37,818 nucleotides of DNA from Rhodoferax sp. OV413 (GTDB taxonomy: Bacteria; Pseudomonadota; Gammaproteobacteria; Burkholderiales; Burkholderiaceae_C). The position numbers and the translations under genes are program-made. The DNA is taken from positions 1 through 37,818 of the forward strand of contig CAMAWD010000065.1 in the NCBI GenBank assembly GCA_945861785.1. Direction: 5' to 3'. The notes under the pieces are model-generated. The model was not told the origin of the DNA. It worked only from the letters and a program-made list of their open reading frames with translations, and ran no database searches. Of the stretch, positions 1 to 8,464 are shown in pieces (position 1 is the first letter of the stretch; each line of letters starts with the position of its first letter).

Positions 1-288
1 TGAACGCAGTGAGTTCTGCGGCCCGACCCTCGGGCGAGCACCACAGGGCAGTCGGCGCGTTCAGCGCCCGACCGCTCCAGTATGAGCCCCCGCCGGGCTG
101 CGCCTGCCGCGACGCGCGCCAACGCCAACGCCAACGCCAACGCCAACGCCAACGCCAAAGCCAAAGCCAAAACCCATGCCCATGCCCATGCCAACGCCAA
201 CGCCAACGCCAACGCAGACCAGGCAACGAACGTCCGCAAAGGGCCGAAAGCAGCCAATCGACCTCGCAGGACCGAACCCGAATGCCGG
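1..288. other. Non-coding stretch downstream of suhB
   Basis: I see no convincing gene here. Open frames that cross the stretch on the plus strand run antisense into suhB and are dominated by dipeptide repeats from the hexamer array. A perfect small hairpin lies at 21-35 (GCCCGA, 3-nt loop, TCGGGC) and a weaker one at 5-20 (CGCAG/CTGCG). Neither has a T tract, so they are poor candidates for intrinsic terminators. The gene to the left of the window is not visible. Confidence 0.6.
118..213. repeat. Hexanucleotide minisatellite, 16 tandem units
   Basis: There are sixteen consecutive 6-bp units without interruption: six GCCAAC, three GCCAAA, one ACCCAT, two GCCCAT, then four GCCAAC. Variant units are grouped in blocks rather than scattered, which suggests local slippage spread point-mutated units. 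The array begins 76 bp past the suhB stop codon. No believable reading frame uses it: the plus frames give Ala-Asn, Gln-Arg or Pro-Cys dipeptides that continue antisense through suhB. Unit number could vary between strains. Confidence 0.9.
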
Positions 289-1188
289 CTAATCGGCGGC
301 GGGTTCGTCGGCGGCTGTGGCGGGCATTACCCCACGAGCGGCGGTCTGCATCGCGACCTGCGCCTTCAGCCCGGCCGGTGCGAACTTGCTGTATTTCCCG
401 AACAGCGAAACCAGCTGGCCATAAACCTTCGGGTTGCCAGCCAGGCATTCTTTCTGGTCCAGAAAATCGGCTTCCCCAGTCAGGTTGCCCACCAGCCCGC
501 CGGCCTCGGTGACGAGCAGCGAACCCGCCGCGACGTCCCAGGATTGCAGCCCGGTCTCGAAAAAACCGTCGGTGAAGCCGGCTGCCACGTAGGCCAGGTC
601 GAGCGCGGCGGCGCCTGGACGGCGCAGACCGGCACAACGCGGCATCAGTTCGCCCAGCATAGCCAGGTAGTTGGGAAAATTGTCGCCAGGGCGAAACGGA
701 AAACCAGTGGAAATCAGGCAATCGGTCAGGCGCACACGTTTGGATACGCGCAAGCGCCGGTCGTTGAGGTACGCCCCGCGGCCCTTGGTGGCGGTGAACA
801 GGTCGTTGCGGCTGGGGTCGTAGACGACGGCCTGCTCGATCTTGCCCCGCACCGCCAGCGCGATGCTGACGCAGTACACCGGAAAACCGTGGATGAAATT
901 GGTGGTGCCGTCCAGCGGATCGATGATCCAGACGAATTCGGAATCTTTGGCGCCATGCTCCTGGCCGGACTCTTCGGCATGGATGCCGTGCCCCGGATAC
1001 GCGGCCAGCAGCGTCTCGATGATGATCTTCTCGCTTGCATGGTCGACCTCCGTGACGAAGTCGTTGACCTGCTTTTGCGAGATACGCACTGCCTCGACGT
1101 CGAGTGCCGCGCGGTTGATGATGGCGCCGGCTGCGCGTGCGGCCTTGATGGCCACGTTGATCATCGGATGGTAGTTGGGAGACGGCAT
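289..1188 (-). CDS. suhB: Inositol monophosphatase family protein (SuhB)
   Basis: Magnesium-dependent phosphatase of the inositol monophosphatase family. The E. coli member SuhB also binds RNA polymerase/NusA and helps rRNA antitermination. The 299-residue product has the metal-site motifs in order: EES at about 72-74, DPLDGTTN at about 90-97, and WD at 217-218 within a [10 protein letters not shown] segment. The open frame extends 41 codons further upstream, but homology-like sequence starts only near the chosen Met (MPSPNYHPM). The second Met ([11 protein letters not shown]) at 1164 is an alternative, giving 291 residues. About 30 C-terminal residues, rich in Ala, extend past the usual family end. 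It is divergent from trmJ, with 113 bp between starts. The ribosome-binding site is weak. Confidence 0.93.
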   Translation of the reverse strand: MPSPNYHPMINVAIKAARAAGAIINRAALDVEAVRISQKQVNDFVTEVDHASEKIIIETLLAAYPGHGIHAEESGQEHGAKDSEFVWIIDPLDGTTNFIHGFPVYCVSIALAVRGKIEQAVVYDPSRNDLFTATKGRGAYLNDRRLRVSKRVRLTDCLISTGFPFRPGDNFPNYLAMLGELMPRCAGLRRPGAAALDLAYVAAGFTDGFFETGLQSWDVAAGSLLVTEAGGLVGNLTGEADFLDQKECLAGNPKVYGQLVSLFGKYSKFAPAGLKAQVAMQTAARGVMPATAADEPAAD

Positions 1189-1301
1189 GGATTGTGGGGG
1201 GCAGGAGCGGTTGGTGGCCATGCGATGACGGCCGAAGCGCAGGATTTTCCCACGAATCCGGAGCGGGCTGGCAGTGGCAAGCCGGCGCAGACAATAGCAG
1301 C

Positions 1302-2036
1302 ATGAAAACAAGGTTTATCCTGATCCACACCAGCCATGCGGGCAACGTGGGTGCAGCGGCTCGTGCGATGAAGGTCATGGGCTTCGATGACCTGGTGCTG
1401 GTGGCGCCGCGCTGGCCCAACGTGCTGCGGCGTGAAGAAACCATCCAGCGCGCGAGCGGCGCGCTCGACGTGCTCGACAAGGCACGTATCGTGGGCACGC
1501 TCGACGAAGCGCTGGAGGGTATTGACACGTTGTGCGCCACAGCCATGACGCCGCGTGATTTCGGGCCGCCGACCTTGAGCCCGCGCGACTGTTTTGCGCA
1601 GTGGGTACCGGGCCCGAGCCACCCGCAGGGCGTCGGTTTCCTTTTCGGTTCGGAGCGGTTCGGCATGCGCAACGAGGATGTCTACCGCTGCCACGTGGCG
1701 CTCAGTATCCCGTCCAACCCGGCCTTCGGATCGCTGAACCTTGGCGCCGCGCTGCAGGTTATTGCGTACGAATGGCGCGTGGCGCTGGGTGGGTTCGACG
1801 TGTCGCCAGCCACCAGTCCAACCCAAGCTGCCGATGCCCAGCAGGTTGCCGGGATGCTGGCGCACTGGGAGCAGGCGCTGGTGGCGATTGGTTACCTTGA
1901 CCCTGAGTCGCCCAAAAAACTGATGCCACGCCTGAACCAGCTGTTCAACCGTGCCGGCGTCAACCAGGAGGAAGTCCATATCCTCAGAGGTGTCGCCAAG
2001 GCCATGCTGCAGGCGGCCGAGCGGCCAAAAGGCTAA
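1302..2036 (+). CDS. trmJ: tRNA (cytidine/uridine-2'-O-)-methyltransferase TrmJ
   Basis: SPOUT-class methyltransferase that, in E. coli, 2'-O-methylates position 32 of several tRNAs using S-adenosylmethionine. The 244-residue length matches E. coli TrmJ (about 246). Visible motifs: the N-terminal [18 protein letters not shown] segment (11-28) with the family Asn-x-Gly, [15 protein letters not shown] (112-126), and [18 protein letters not shown] (136-153), the knotted SAM-binding end. The open frame runs upstream to 1194, but the conserved [11 protein letters not shown] start is at 1302. cysE follows after 9 bp, so the two are probably co-transcribed. Confidence 0.93.
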   Translation: MKTRFILIHTSHAGNVGAAARAMKVMGFDDLVLVAPRWPNVLRREETIQRASGALDVLDKARIVGTLDEALEGIDTLCATAMTPRDFGPPTLSPRDCFAQWVPGPSHPQGVGFLFGSERFGMRNEDVYRCHVALSIPSNPAFGSLNLGAALQVIAYEWRVALGGFDVSPATSPTQAADAQQVAGMLAHWEQALVAIGYLDPESPKKLMPRLNQLFNRAGVNQEEVHILRGVAKAMLQAAERPKG

Positions 2037-2045
2037 ACTTCTCCC

Positions 2046-2825
2046 ATGTTCTCGCGCCTGCGCTCCGACGTTCAATGCATCCTCGACCGTGACCCGGCTG
2101 CCCGCAGCACATGGGAGGTGCTGACCTGTTACCCGGGCCTGCATGCGGTCGTCCTGCACCGGCGTGCGCACTGGTTCTGGACGCACGGTTTCAAATGGTC
2201 CGGCCGTTTCGTGTCGCACATCGCGCGCTGGCTCACTGGCATCGAGATTCATCCTGGCGCCAAGCTCGGTGAGCGCGTGTTTTTCGACCACGCCATGGGC
2301 GTGGTGGTGGGTGAAACGGCCGAAATCGGCGACGGATGCACCATTTACCAGGGTGTCACCCTGGGAGGCACCTCGCTCTACAAAGGTGCCAAGCGCCATC
2401 CGACGCTGGGACGGGACGTGGTTGTCGGGGCCGGAGCCAAGGTGCTGGGCGGTTTTACGGTCGGTGACGGTGCCAAGGTCGGGTCGAACGCAGTGGTGAC
2501 AAAACCGGTGCCTGCGGGTGCGACAGCGGTCGGCAACCCGGCGCGGATCATCCAGGCTGACGGTGATGCCAAGCGTGAAGATGCGGCTTCCAAGATGGGG
2601 TTTTCCGCGTACGGTGTGACCCAGAATGACGACCCGCTCAGCCTTGCCATGCGCGGCCTGATCGACAACGCGTCGTCACAGGAGCACCAGATCGCCCTGT
2701 TGTGGCAAGCGGTGGCCACCTTGTCGGAGGAGCGCGCCTCCGGGGGGGAGAGTTGCGTACCGCCAGATGCTGCCCGCGACGCGAGTTTCGAGGCCGCCAA
2801 GTTGAACCAGCTGGTCGATCGCTGA
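2046..2825 (+). CDS. cysE: Serine O-acetyltransferase
   Basis: Acetylates L-serine with acetyl-CoA to O-acetylserine, the first step of cysteine synthesis, in the cytoplasm. At 259 residues it is a short-form enzyme. A helical N-terminus (1-60) leads into a left-handed beta-helix of hexapeptide repeats (about 67-165) with the catalytic [13 protein letters not shown] segment at 80-92. GVTLGGTS (103-110), KRHPTLG and the VGNPAR end of the acyltransferase fold (162-167) follow. The C-terminal 90 residues are variable. It starts 9 bp after trmJ and ends convergently 26 bp from mog. No clear terminator lies in that gap. Confidence 0.95.
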   Translation: MFSRLRSDVQCILDRDPAARSTWEVLTCYPGLHAVVLHRRAHWFWTHGFKWSGRFVSHIARWLTGIEIHPGAKLGERVFFDHAMGVVVGETAEIGDGCTIYQGVTLGGTSLYKGAKRHPTLGRDVVVGAGAKVLGGFTVGDGAKVGSNAVVTKPVPAGATAVGNPARIIQADGDAKREDAASKMGFSAYGVTQNDDPLSLAMRGLIDNASSQEHQIALLWQAVATLSEERASGGESCVPPDAARDASFEAAKLNQLVDR

Positions 2826-2851
2826 CCGCCTGCGACCAGGGCCCTCGGGCT

Positions 2852-3460
2852 TCAATCCGGTCTGCTTGGGCGTTGGGCCGATTTGGGCCGGAATGCCTTG
2901 CACACGGTGTCCACCGTTTCGATGTAGGGCCCGCCGATCAGGTCAACGCAGTAGGGCACGGCAGCGAAGATGCCTGGAACCAAGGATTCGCCGCTCGCGC
3001 CTCGCAGCCCTTCCAGGGTCTCGGCAATTGCCTTGGGCTGGCCAGGCAGGTTGATGATCAGGCTTTTTCCACGCACTACAGCTACTTGGCGTGACAGGAT
3101 GGCGGTGGGGACGAACTTCAGGCTGATCTGGCGCATCTGCTCCCCAAATCCTGGCATTTCCTTGTCGGCCACGGCGCGTGTGGCTTCGGGCGTCACGTCG
3201 CGCAGGGCCGGCCCGGTGCCACCGGTGGTGAGCACCAGTGAGCAGCCGGCATCCACCAGTTCGACCAGGGTGGCGCTGATGCGGTCCTGCTCGTCGGGGA
3301 TCAGGCGCGATTCGAATTGCAGCGGATTGCGCAATGCGCGCGACAGCCACTCCTGCAGTGCGGGCAGGCCTTTGTCCTCGTAGACGCCGCTGGAGGCGCG
3401 GTCACTGATCGACACGATGCCGATACGGATGGTGTCAGGTGAGGGATGCGGGGCGGACAT
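2852..3460 (-). CDS. mog: Molybdopterin adenylyltransferase (Mog/MoaB family)
   Basis: Adenylates molybdopterin with ATP before molybdate insertion in molybdenum-cofactor synthesis. The 202-residue product is a single MoCF_biosynth domain: GIVSISDRASSGVYED (14-29), the phosphate-binding TTGGTGPALRDVTPEAT (78-94), and the INLPGQPKA loop (136-144). The length and the VPYCVDLIGGPYIE end fit Mog more than MoaB. The start overlaps the 3' end of darP by 26 nt, so the two form a darP-mog operon. A Mo-cofactor gene beside a probable nitrate-reductase relic 7 kb away is suggestive only, because other molybdoenzymes need the cofactor too. Confidence 0.9.
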   Translation of the reverse strand: MSAPHPSPDTIRIGIVSISDRASSGVYEDKGLPALQEWLSRALRNPLQFESRLIPDEQDRISATLVELVDAGCSLVLTTGGTGPALRDVTPEATRAVADKEMPGFGEQMRQISLKFVPTAILSRQVAVVRGKSLIINLPGQPKAIAETLEGLRGASGESLVPGIFAAVPYCVDLIGGPYIETVDTVCKAFRPKSAQRPSRPD

Positions 3461-4085
3461 GGGTGGGGGTGTCGTCGTTGTCGGGGATGCGGGTCATCTG
3501 CTCGCGCACGATCTGGAACAACTCGCGGTAGGCCTTGCCGTGGCGTGGTGTTGCACCGGCTTTTGACGGCAGGGCATCCTTGCGGGCCTGACGGATCAGG
3601 GCGCGCAGTTGTTGGCCATCGGTGGTCGGATACTGGATGATCCAGGTACCGAAGGCGTCCTCTTTGCCGACGAGCCGATCGCGCCACTGTTCGGCCAGAT
3701 GCAACTCCAGGGTCTGGCTGGCGGAGCCGCTGTGTTGTTCGGCCAGCGCGGCGCGCACACGTTCGAGTTCAGGCGGATCCAGCTGGCGCATCAGTTTGCC
3801 GACAAACTGCATTTGCCGGCGCTTGCCTTCGAAATTGGTGATTCGTTTTGCCTCGGCAAGTGCCTCATGGAGCTTGTCGGGCAGTGCCAGGTGTCCGAGG
3901 GCCTCACCGCCGAGGCCCAGCAATTCTGTGCCGAGCTTCTGGAGTTCAGTGCTTTCGTGCTTGAGCTCGGTGCGGCTTGGCGCGTCGCCGCCCTTGAGCT
4001 CACGCTTGAGTTCCAGATCGAGTTCGCTGCCCTCGGCAACAAAGTGCCCGGATACGAAATAGCCTTTTTTGAGTTTGCGTGTCAT
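3435..4085 (-). CDS. darP: Ribosome-associated protein DarP/YjgA (DUF615)
   Basis: DUF615 protein. The E. coli homologue YjgA/DarP associates with late 50S precursors and promotes large-subunit maturation. It is 216 residues, charged and helical. Typical family features are an early KHESTELQKLGTEL segment, LPDKLHEALAEAKRI, a basic stretch around FEGKRRQMQFVGKLMR, and a C-terminal RALIRQARKD helix. The Met giving MTRKLKKGYF was taken as start; five upstream codons in the open frame are unlikely. It is divergent from pmbA with only 39 bp between start codons, so their promoters must overlap. Its 3' end overlaps mog. Confidence 0.92.
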   Translation of the reverse strand: MTRKLKKGYFVSGHFVAEGSELDLELKRELKGGDAPSRTELKHESTELQKLGTELLGLGGEALGHLALPDKLHEALAEAKRITNFEGKRRQMQFVGKLMRQLDPPELERVRAALAEQHSGSASQTLELHLAEQWRDRLVGKEDAFGTWIIQYPTTDGQQLRALIRQARKDALPSKAGATPRHGKAYRELFQIVREQMTRIPDNDDTPTHVRPASLT

Positions 4086-4124
4086 GCAGCCAAGTATCAT
4101 AGCGGCCCACTAACCGCAATCACG

Positions 4125-5504
4125 ATGAAATCACACAAGATCCGCGCCGACAGTGGCTTCAGTTACAGCCGCCCATTTTTCGAAGGTCTCGTGGACATGG
4201 CCCTGGCACATGCCACCAAACTCGGCGCCACCGATGCGGCGGCCGAGGCTTCAGAGGGGTGCGGCCTGAGTGTTTCAGTGCGCAAGGGTGAACTCGAGAA
4301 CGTCGAGCGCAACCGTGACAAGGGGCTGTCCGTCACGGTCTACGTGGGGCAGCGGCGTGGCAATGCCAGCACTTCTGATTTCTCGCCGGCGGCCATCGCC
4401 CAGACCGTGCAAGCGGCCTACGACATTGCGCGTTTCACAGCCGAAGACCCCATGGCCGGCCTGCCGGATGTGGCAGACATTGCCGACCCTGGCGCCAGCG
4501 CGACCGACCTCGATCTGTTCCACCCCTGGGATGTGACGAGCGAGCAGGCGGCCCAACTCGCCTTGCGTTGCGAAGAGGCGGCCTTTGCCACCGATGCGCG
4601 TATCCAGAACAGCGAAGGTGCAGGGGTCTCGGCACAGCAGTCGCATTTTTTCAGTGCCCACACGCACGGTTTTCGGGGTGGTTTCGCAAGTTCGCGCCAT
4701 TCCATCTCCGTCTCGCCGATTGCGGGCAGCGGCGACGCGATGCAACGTGACGCCTGGTACAGTTCGATGCTCAGTGCCAAGGACATGGCAAGCCCGCAGG
4801 CTGTCGGCAGGTACGCTGCCGAGCGGGCGCTGAGCCGCCTTGGCGCGCGCAAGATCTCGACCCGCAAGTGCCCGGTTCTGTTCGAGTCACCACTGGCGGC
4901 GGGTCTGCTGGGCTCGCTGGTCCAGGCGATCAGCGGCGGGGCGCTGTATCGCCAGAGCTCTTTCCTGATGAATTCCCTTGGCAAGCAGGTTCTGCCCAAA
5001 CACATCGACCTGTTCGAGGACCCGTTTGTCAAACGCGGCAAAGGCAGTTCTCCTTTCGACGACGAGGGCGTGCGGGTCGCCGCGCGCCAGGTGATCGAGG
5101 CCGGCAGGGTGCGCGGGTATTTCCTGAGCAGCTACACGGCGCGCAAGCTGGGCATGCCCACCACTGGCAACGCGGGCGGATCGCACAACCTGGTGCTGCG
5201 CTCGCGCCTGACCCGTCCGGAGGATGACCTGGACGCCATGATCCGGAACATGGGCAGCGGATTGCTTGTCACCGAGTTGATGGGGCAGGGCGTGAACTAC
5301 GTGACCGGCGATTACTCGCGCGGCGCCAGCGGCTTCTGGGTCGAAAATGGGCGCATTGCCTATCCGGTCGAAGAAATCACGATTGCCGGCAACATGAAAA
5401 ACATGCTGCGGGATATCGAGGCCGTCGGCGCCGACACCTACAACTATGGCGCCAAGTCTGTCGGGTCGGTGCTGGTTGGCAAGATGAAGGTGGCTGGCAA
5501 CTGA
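4125..5504 (+). CDS. pmbA: Metalloprotease subunit PmbA/TldE
   Basis: Partner of TldD in the TldD/TldE heterodimer, which in E. coli processes the microcin B17 precursor and degrades CcdA. TldE itself lacks the HExxxH zinc motif, and none is visible here. At 459 residues it has the normal length. Conserved stretches include SVRKGELENVERNRDKG near residue 60, GNAGGSHNLVLRS near 350, VTELMGQGVN, and the closing DYSRGASGFWVENG with EEITIAGNMKNML. The frame stays open 172 codons upstream, but that part is antisense to darP, and conserved sequence starts at MKSHKIRAD. tldD is not in the window. Confidence 0.93.
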   Translation: MKSHKIRADSGFSYSRPFFEGLVDMALAHATKLGATDAAAEASEGCGLSVSVRKGELENVERNRDKGLSVTVYVGQRRGNASTSDFSPAAIAQTVQAAYDIARFTAEDPMAGLPDVADIADPGASATDLDLFHPWDVTSEQAAQLALRCEEAAFATDARIQNSEGAGVSAQQSHFFSAHTHGFRGGFASSRHSISVSPIAGSGDAMQRDAWYSSMLSAKDMASPQAVGRYAAERALSRLGARKISTRKCPVLFESPLAAGLLGSLVQAISGGALYRQSSFLMNSLGKQVLPKHIDLFEDPFVKRGKGSSPFDDEGVRVAARQVIEAGRVRGYFLSSYTARKLGMPTTGNAGGSHNLVLRSRLTRPEDDLDAMIRNMGSGLLVTELMGQGVNYVTGDYSRGASGFWVENGRIAYPVEEITIAGNMKNMLRDIEAVGADTYNYGAKSVGSVLVGKMKVAGN

Positions 5505-5577
5505 TCTGGTTGTACCGACCTGTGGTGTTGAACCAGGGGGGAAATACCGCCCAAGGCGGAGATCGCGGAGACAGGGC

Positions 5578-6253
5578 GTGCGAATTGAAACCATCCGAAG
5601 TCTGGAACGTTCACACCTGAAGCGGCGCATGCCATTCATGGCCCTGTGCTTGGTGTTGTCGGTCTGCCTGGGCTCCGCCCTGGCGCAGGATGCTATTGCG
5701 CCCATCGCGCCATCGCCGCAGGGTCAACCGTGACCTGCCGCTGGATTTCAAGAAGCCCCTGCCTTTCAACGAGCAGTACATTCACTTCGGCAAGGGTCAG
5801 ATGGAAACCGTGCTGAACCTGGCTCCTGGCACGTACAGCCTGCGCTTGCTGTTGGCCGATGAGCGCCACCTGCCCCATTTTGTCTATGGCAAACCAGCTT
5901 CCGTGACGGTTGTGAAAAAGAACCCGGTCGATCCGAACGTGGTGGTCAAGCAGGGGCTCAGCGTGACGGTGCAAGCCGGAGAAACGAAGGCCCCGATTCG
6001 CGTTCAGTTCCATGCTTCCGGACTGAACGTCGGGCATCTGGCACAAAAGCAGAAAGACACCGGCCATTTCCGTCTCACGGCAGTTCCGCTGGGCAAAGGC
6101 GCCGAGGTGGTGATGGAGTTCGTCAACGGGCAAACCGAGGTGTGGTTGTCGCCCCCGGCGGGCAAGTACCTGCTGAAACTCGACCTGCTGGACAACACCA
6201 ACCCGTCAAGATCGCTTGCGCAAACCGTGACGGCGACGCTCCGCGTGCCCTGA
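5578..6253 (+). pseudogene. Decayed exported DUF4399 protein (frameshift plus internal loss)
   Basis: A GTG at 5578, 7 nt after GGAG, opens a frame with a good signal peptide: basic n-region (LKRR), hydrophobic core MALCLVLSVCLGS and an ALAQD cleavage site. It stops at TGA 5731-5733 after 51 codons. A second frame, shifted by one base and open from 5690 to 6253, continues with DUF4399 sequence: LPLDFKKPLPFNEQYIHFGKGQ, then APGTYSLRLLLAD. A second DUF4399 unit follows (IRVQFHASGLNVGHLAQKQ, then VNGQTEVWLSPPAGKYLLKL). The front half of the first unit, expected between the signal peptide and LPLDF, is missing from both frames. The original was therefore probably a secreted two-domain protein that lost roughly 40-50 codons with a net frameshift near 5700-5722. 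A sequencing error could explain the shift but not the loss. Function of DUF4399 is unknown to me. Confidence 0.62.
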
Positions 6254-6288
6254 CGGCGCGCGCCAGTGTGTGCAGCGCGGGAGGGGGG

Positions 6289-6750
6289 TCAGCCTGCCAA
6301 TGCGGCCTTGACCGCGCCCGACACCTGACCCATATCGGCCTTGCCGGCAAGGCGGATTTTCACCTGCCCCATGACCTTGCCCATATCGGCCGCGCCCACT
6401 TTGCGGCCGAGTTCTGCGGCCAGTGCGCTGACGATGGCCTGGATCTCGGCCTGAATCTGCGCACCGTCCATGCGTTGCGGCAGGTAGGCTTCCAGCACCA
6501 CCAACTCAGCGGCTTCCTTGTCCACCAGGTCCTGGCGTTGGGCGGTGGTGAACGCGGCAATCGAGTCCTTGCGCTGCTTGACCAGTTTGTCGATGATGGC
6601 CAGCACCGCGATATCGTCCAGCATGACGCGCTCGTCGACTTCCTTCTGTTTACAAGCTGCCAGCAGCAAGCGAATGGCGCCCAGGCGCATGGCGTCCTTG
6701 GCGCGCATCGCGGATTTCATGTCTTCGGTGATCTGGTCCTTGAGCGCCAT
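6289..6750 (-). CDS. yqeY: GatB/YqeY domain-containing protein
   Basis: A 153-residue YqeY-family protein, related to the tail domain of the amidotransferase subunit GatB. Its exact role is unsettled; a tRNA-related function is inferred from the GatB link. It shows the typical start MALKDQITEDMKSAMRAKD, a helical DDIAVLAIIDKLVKQRKDSI segment, LEAYLPQRM, and the C-terminal MGKVMGQVKIRLAGKADMGQVS. A strong AGGAG lies 7 nt before the chosen ATG; the 12 extra upstream codons have no such site. It follows rpsU on the same strand, the usual rpsU-yqeY pairing of the macromolecular-synthesis operon. dnaG is not next to it here. Confidence 0.92.
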   Translation of the reverse strand: MALKDQITEDMKSAMRAKDAMRLGAIRLLLAACKQKEVDERVMLDDIAVLAIIDKLVKQRKDSIAAFTTAQRQDLVDKEAAELVVLEAYLPQRMDGAQIQAEIQAIVSALAAELGRKVGAADMGKVMGQVKIRLAGKADMGQVSGAVKAALAG

Positions 6751-6849
6751 GGTTTTCTCCTGGTAGAAAATGCGAAACCCGCACACGGGTAACCGGGGCG
6801 GGTTGTGGGAACTGACAGGTGCCAGGCAGCGTGCCTGGCGAACAAAAAA

Positions 6850-7062
6850 TCAGTAGAGCTTCTTGGGCAACTGCATGGAGCGGATACGCTTGTAATTGCG
6901 TTTTACTGCAGCAGCTTTCTTGCGTTTGCGCTCGGCGGTGGGCTTTTCATAGAACTCGCGTGCGCGCAAGTCGGTGAGCAGTCCCAGCTTCTCGATGGTG
7001 CGCTTGAAACGGCGCAGAGCCACGTCGAATGGTTCGTTTTCTTTTACACGGATGGTGGTCAT
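6850..7062 (-). CDS. rpsU: 30S ribosomal protein S21
   Basis: Small basic ribosomal protein of the 30S subunit that helps translation initiation near the anti-Shine-Dalgarno helix. The 70-residue product is full length and recognisable throughout: [20 protein letters not shown], then [21 protein letters not shown] and a [13 protein letters not shown] end. A much longer open frame upstream is ignored because S21 always begins with this short strand. Transcription probably starts from a good promoter at about 7181-7208, giving a leader of roughly 110 nt. yqeY follows 99 bp downstream. Confidence 0.97.
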   Translation of the reverse strand: MTTIRVKENEPFDVALRRFKRTIEKLGLLTDLRAREFYEKPTAERKRKKAAAVKRNYKRIRSMQLPKKLY

Positions 7063-7180
7063 TGGCTCAATGTTTTCTGAAAATGCGCCAAGGCGAGATC
7101 GGGCGCCCGGGCTGAAAAACTGTGTTTCTCGATCCCTGCAATTGACAGTTGGCAGCAGGGTTTTGCCAGCAAAGCCCCGG

Positions 7181-7208
7181 ATTATAGTGCGATTGTTGAC
7201 CCGCTCAA
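7181..7208 (-). promoter_or_regulatory. Sigma-70 promoter of rpsU-yqeY
   Basis: On the minus strand, TTGAGC (7208-7203) is separated by 16 bp from a perfect TATAAT (7186-7181). The -10 hexamer contains the stop codon (TAA, 7184-7182) of the upstream flavoprotein gene, so the promoter sits entirely in its last codons. The predicted start near 7174 leaves a leader of about 110 nt before rpsU. This is a sequence match only. Confidence 0.65.
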
Positions 7209-8426
7209 GTTGTTGGCTGCCAGGCCTTGTGCGCAGGCGAAACCGCTCGCCCATGCCCACTGAAAGTTGTAGCCCCCGAGCCATCCGGTCACATCCACCA
7301 CCTCGCCAATGAAGTAGAGCCCCGCCTGGCGCGACTCCATCGTCTGGCTTGAAAGTGCGCGGGTGTCCACCCCGCCCGCCGTCACCTCGGCCTTGGCATA
7401 ACCTTCCGTTCCAGAGGGCTGCAAGGACCAATTTGAAAGCTGATCGGCAAGTGCCACCAGCGCCTTGTCCGTCACTGCATCCATCGGGCGCTGCCACTGT
7501 GCCCGCCAGGACGCGTCATGGGAGACCCAGGCCTCTGCCAACCGACTGGGTACCAGACCCGCCAATTCGTTGACAAGCAACTTGCGAGAATGGCCCTTGG
7601 CATCCTGCAACCTGGACAACAGCTGACCTTCCGGGTGCAGGTCCAGGCGGATGCTGCTGCCTGGGCGCCAATAACTCGAAATTTGCAGTCCTGCAGGGCC
7701 GCTCAGGCCACGGTGGGTGAACAGCAGGTCTTCTGAGAAACTCGCCCGCTCGCGTTTGTTGCCGGTTTGCACCACGACCGGCAGCGACAGGCCGGACAGT
7801 TGCGCCCAGCGCGCCCACATGCCGGGCTCGAATACGAGCGGCACCAAAGCCGGCCGCGTTTCGACAATCGGCAGGTCGAACTGGCGCGCGATGCGGTAAC
7901 CAAAGTCGGTGGCGCCGATCTTCGGAATCGACAGGCCGCCAGTGGCCACGACCAGCGACCGGCAGTGGATTTCGCCCCGCACGGAGTCCAGGGCGTAACG
8001 GTCGATGTCGTGGGTCAGCGCCCGCACACCATGGACCGCGCAGCCTTGCCAGTGGGTGACCTTGCCGGTACCACACTCTGCCTGGAGCATGGCAATCAGG
8101 TCCTGGGCCGACCGGTCGCAAAACAGCTGGCCCTTGTGTTTCTCATGGTGGGTGATGCCATGGCCTTGCACCAGGTCGACAAAGTCCTTGGGTGTGTAGC
8201 GCGACAGCGCCGAGCGACAGAAGTGCGGGTTGTCGCTCAGGAAGTTGGCGGGGCTGGTGTACAGGTTGGTGAAATTGCACCGGCCTCCACCCGAAATTCG
8301 AATTTTTTCGGCCAGTTTCTCACTGTGGTCGACCAGCAATACTCGCAGGCCCAGTTGGCCGGCTACTCCAGCGCAGAACAGGCCGGCGGCACCCGCTCCC
8401 AGCACGACGACATCAAAACGTTCCAT
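7182..8426 (-). CDS. HI0933/YhiN-family FAD-dependent oxidoreductase
   Basis: A flavoprotein of the HI0933 (YhiN) family; substrate and physiological role are not established. The 414-residue product has an N-terminal dinucleotide-binding site ([15 protein letters not shown], 6-20), the family signature [11 protein letters not shown] (44-54), an internal VVATGG strand, and the C-terminal KAEVTAGGV and [18 protein letters not shown] blocks that close the FAD site. The start is the Met of [10 protein letters not shown]; the open frame continues 285 codons upstream, but that part lies out of frame over cobA. It is downstream of ybiB-cobA with a 38-bp gap, so it is likely in the same transcript. 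Confidence 0.9.
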   Translation of the reverse strand: MERFDVVVLGAGAAGLFCAGVAGQLGLRVLLVDHSEKLAEKIRISGGGRCNFTNLYTSPANFLSDNPHFCRSALSRYTPKDFVDLVQGHGITHHEKHKGQLFCDRSAQDLIAMLQAECGTGKVTHWQGCAVHGVRALTHDIDRYALDSVRGEIHCRSLVVATGGLSIPKIGATDFGYRIARQFDLPIVETRPALVPLVFEPGMWARWAQLSGLSLPVVVQTGNKRERASFSEDLLFTHRGLSGPAGLQISSYWRPGSSIRLDLHPEGQLLSRLQDAKGHSRKLLVNELAGLVPSRLAEAWVSHDASWRAQWQRPMDAVTDKALVALADQLSNWSLQPSGTEGYAKAEVTAGGVDTRALSSQTMESRQAGLYFIGEVVDVTGWLGGYNFQWAWASGFACAQGLAANNLSGSTIAL

Positions 8427-8464
8427 TGCCGCCAGTGTAGGCGGCCGTGACGCCGTGGCCCAGG

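Noticed and set aside
118-213. Hexamer array as a CRISPR array
   Set aside because: Units are 6 bp with no spacers, and no cas genes are present.
82-1305. Long plus-strand frame (407 codons) with Ala-Asn repeats
   Set aside because: It is antisense to suhB, whose motifs are complete; its N-terminal repeat is only the translated hexamer array.
3609-4124. 172-codon upstream extension of pmbA
   Set aside because: It lies antisense over darP, and family similarity begins at the Met at 4125.
5547-5559. CCGCC/GGCGG hairpin as a pmbA terminator
   Set aside because: A 5-bp stem with a 3-nt loop and no T tract, placed just before the GTG of the decayed gene.
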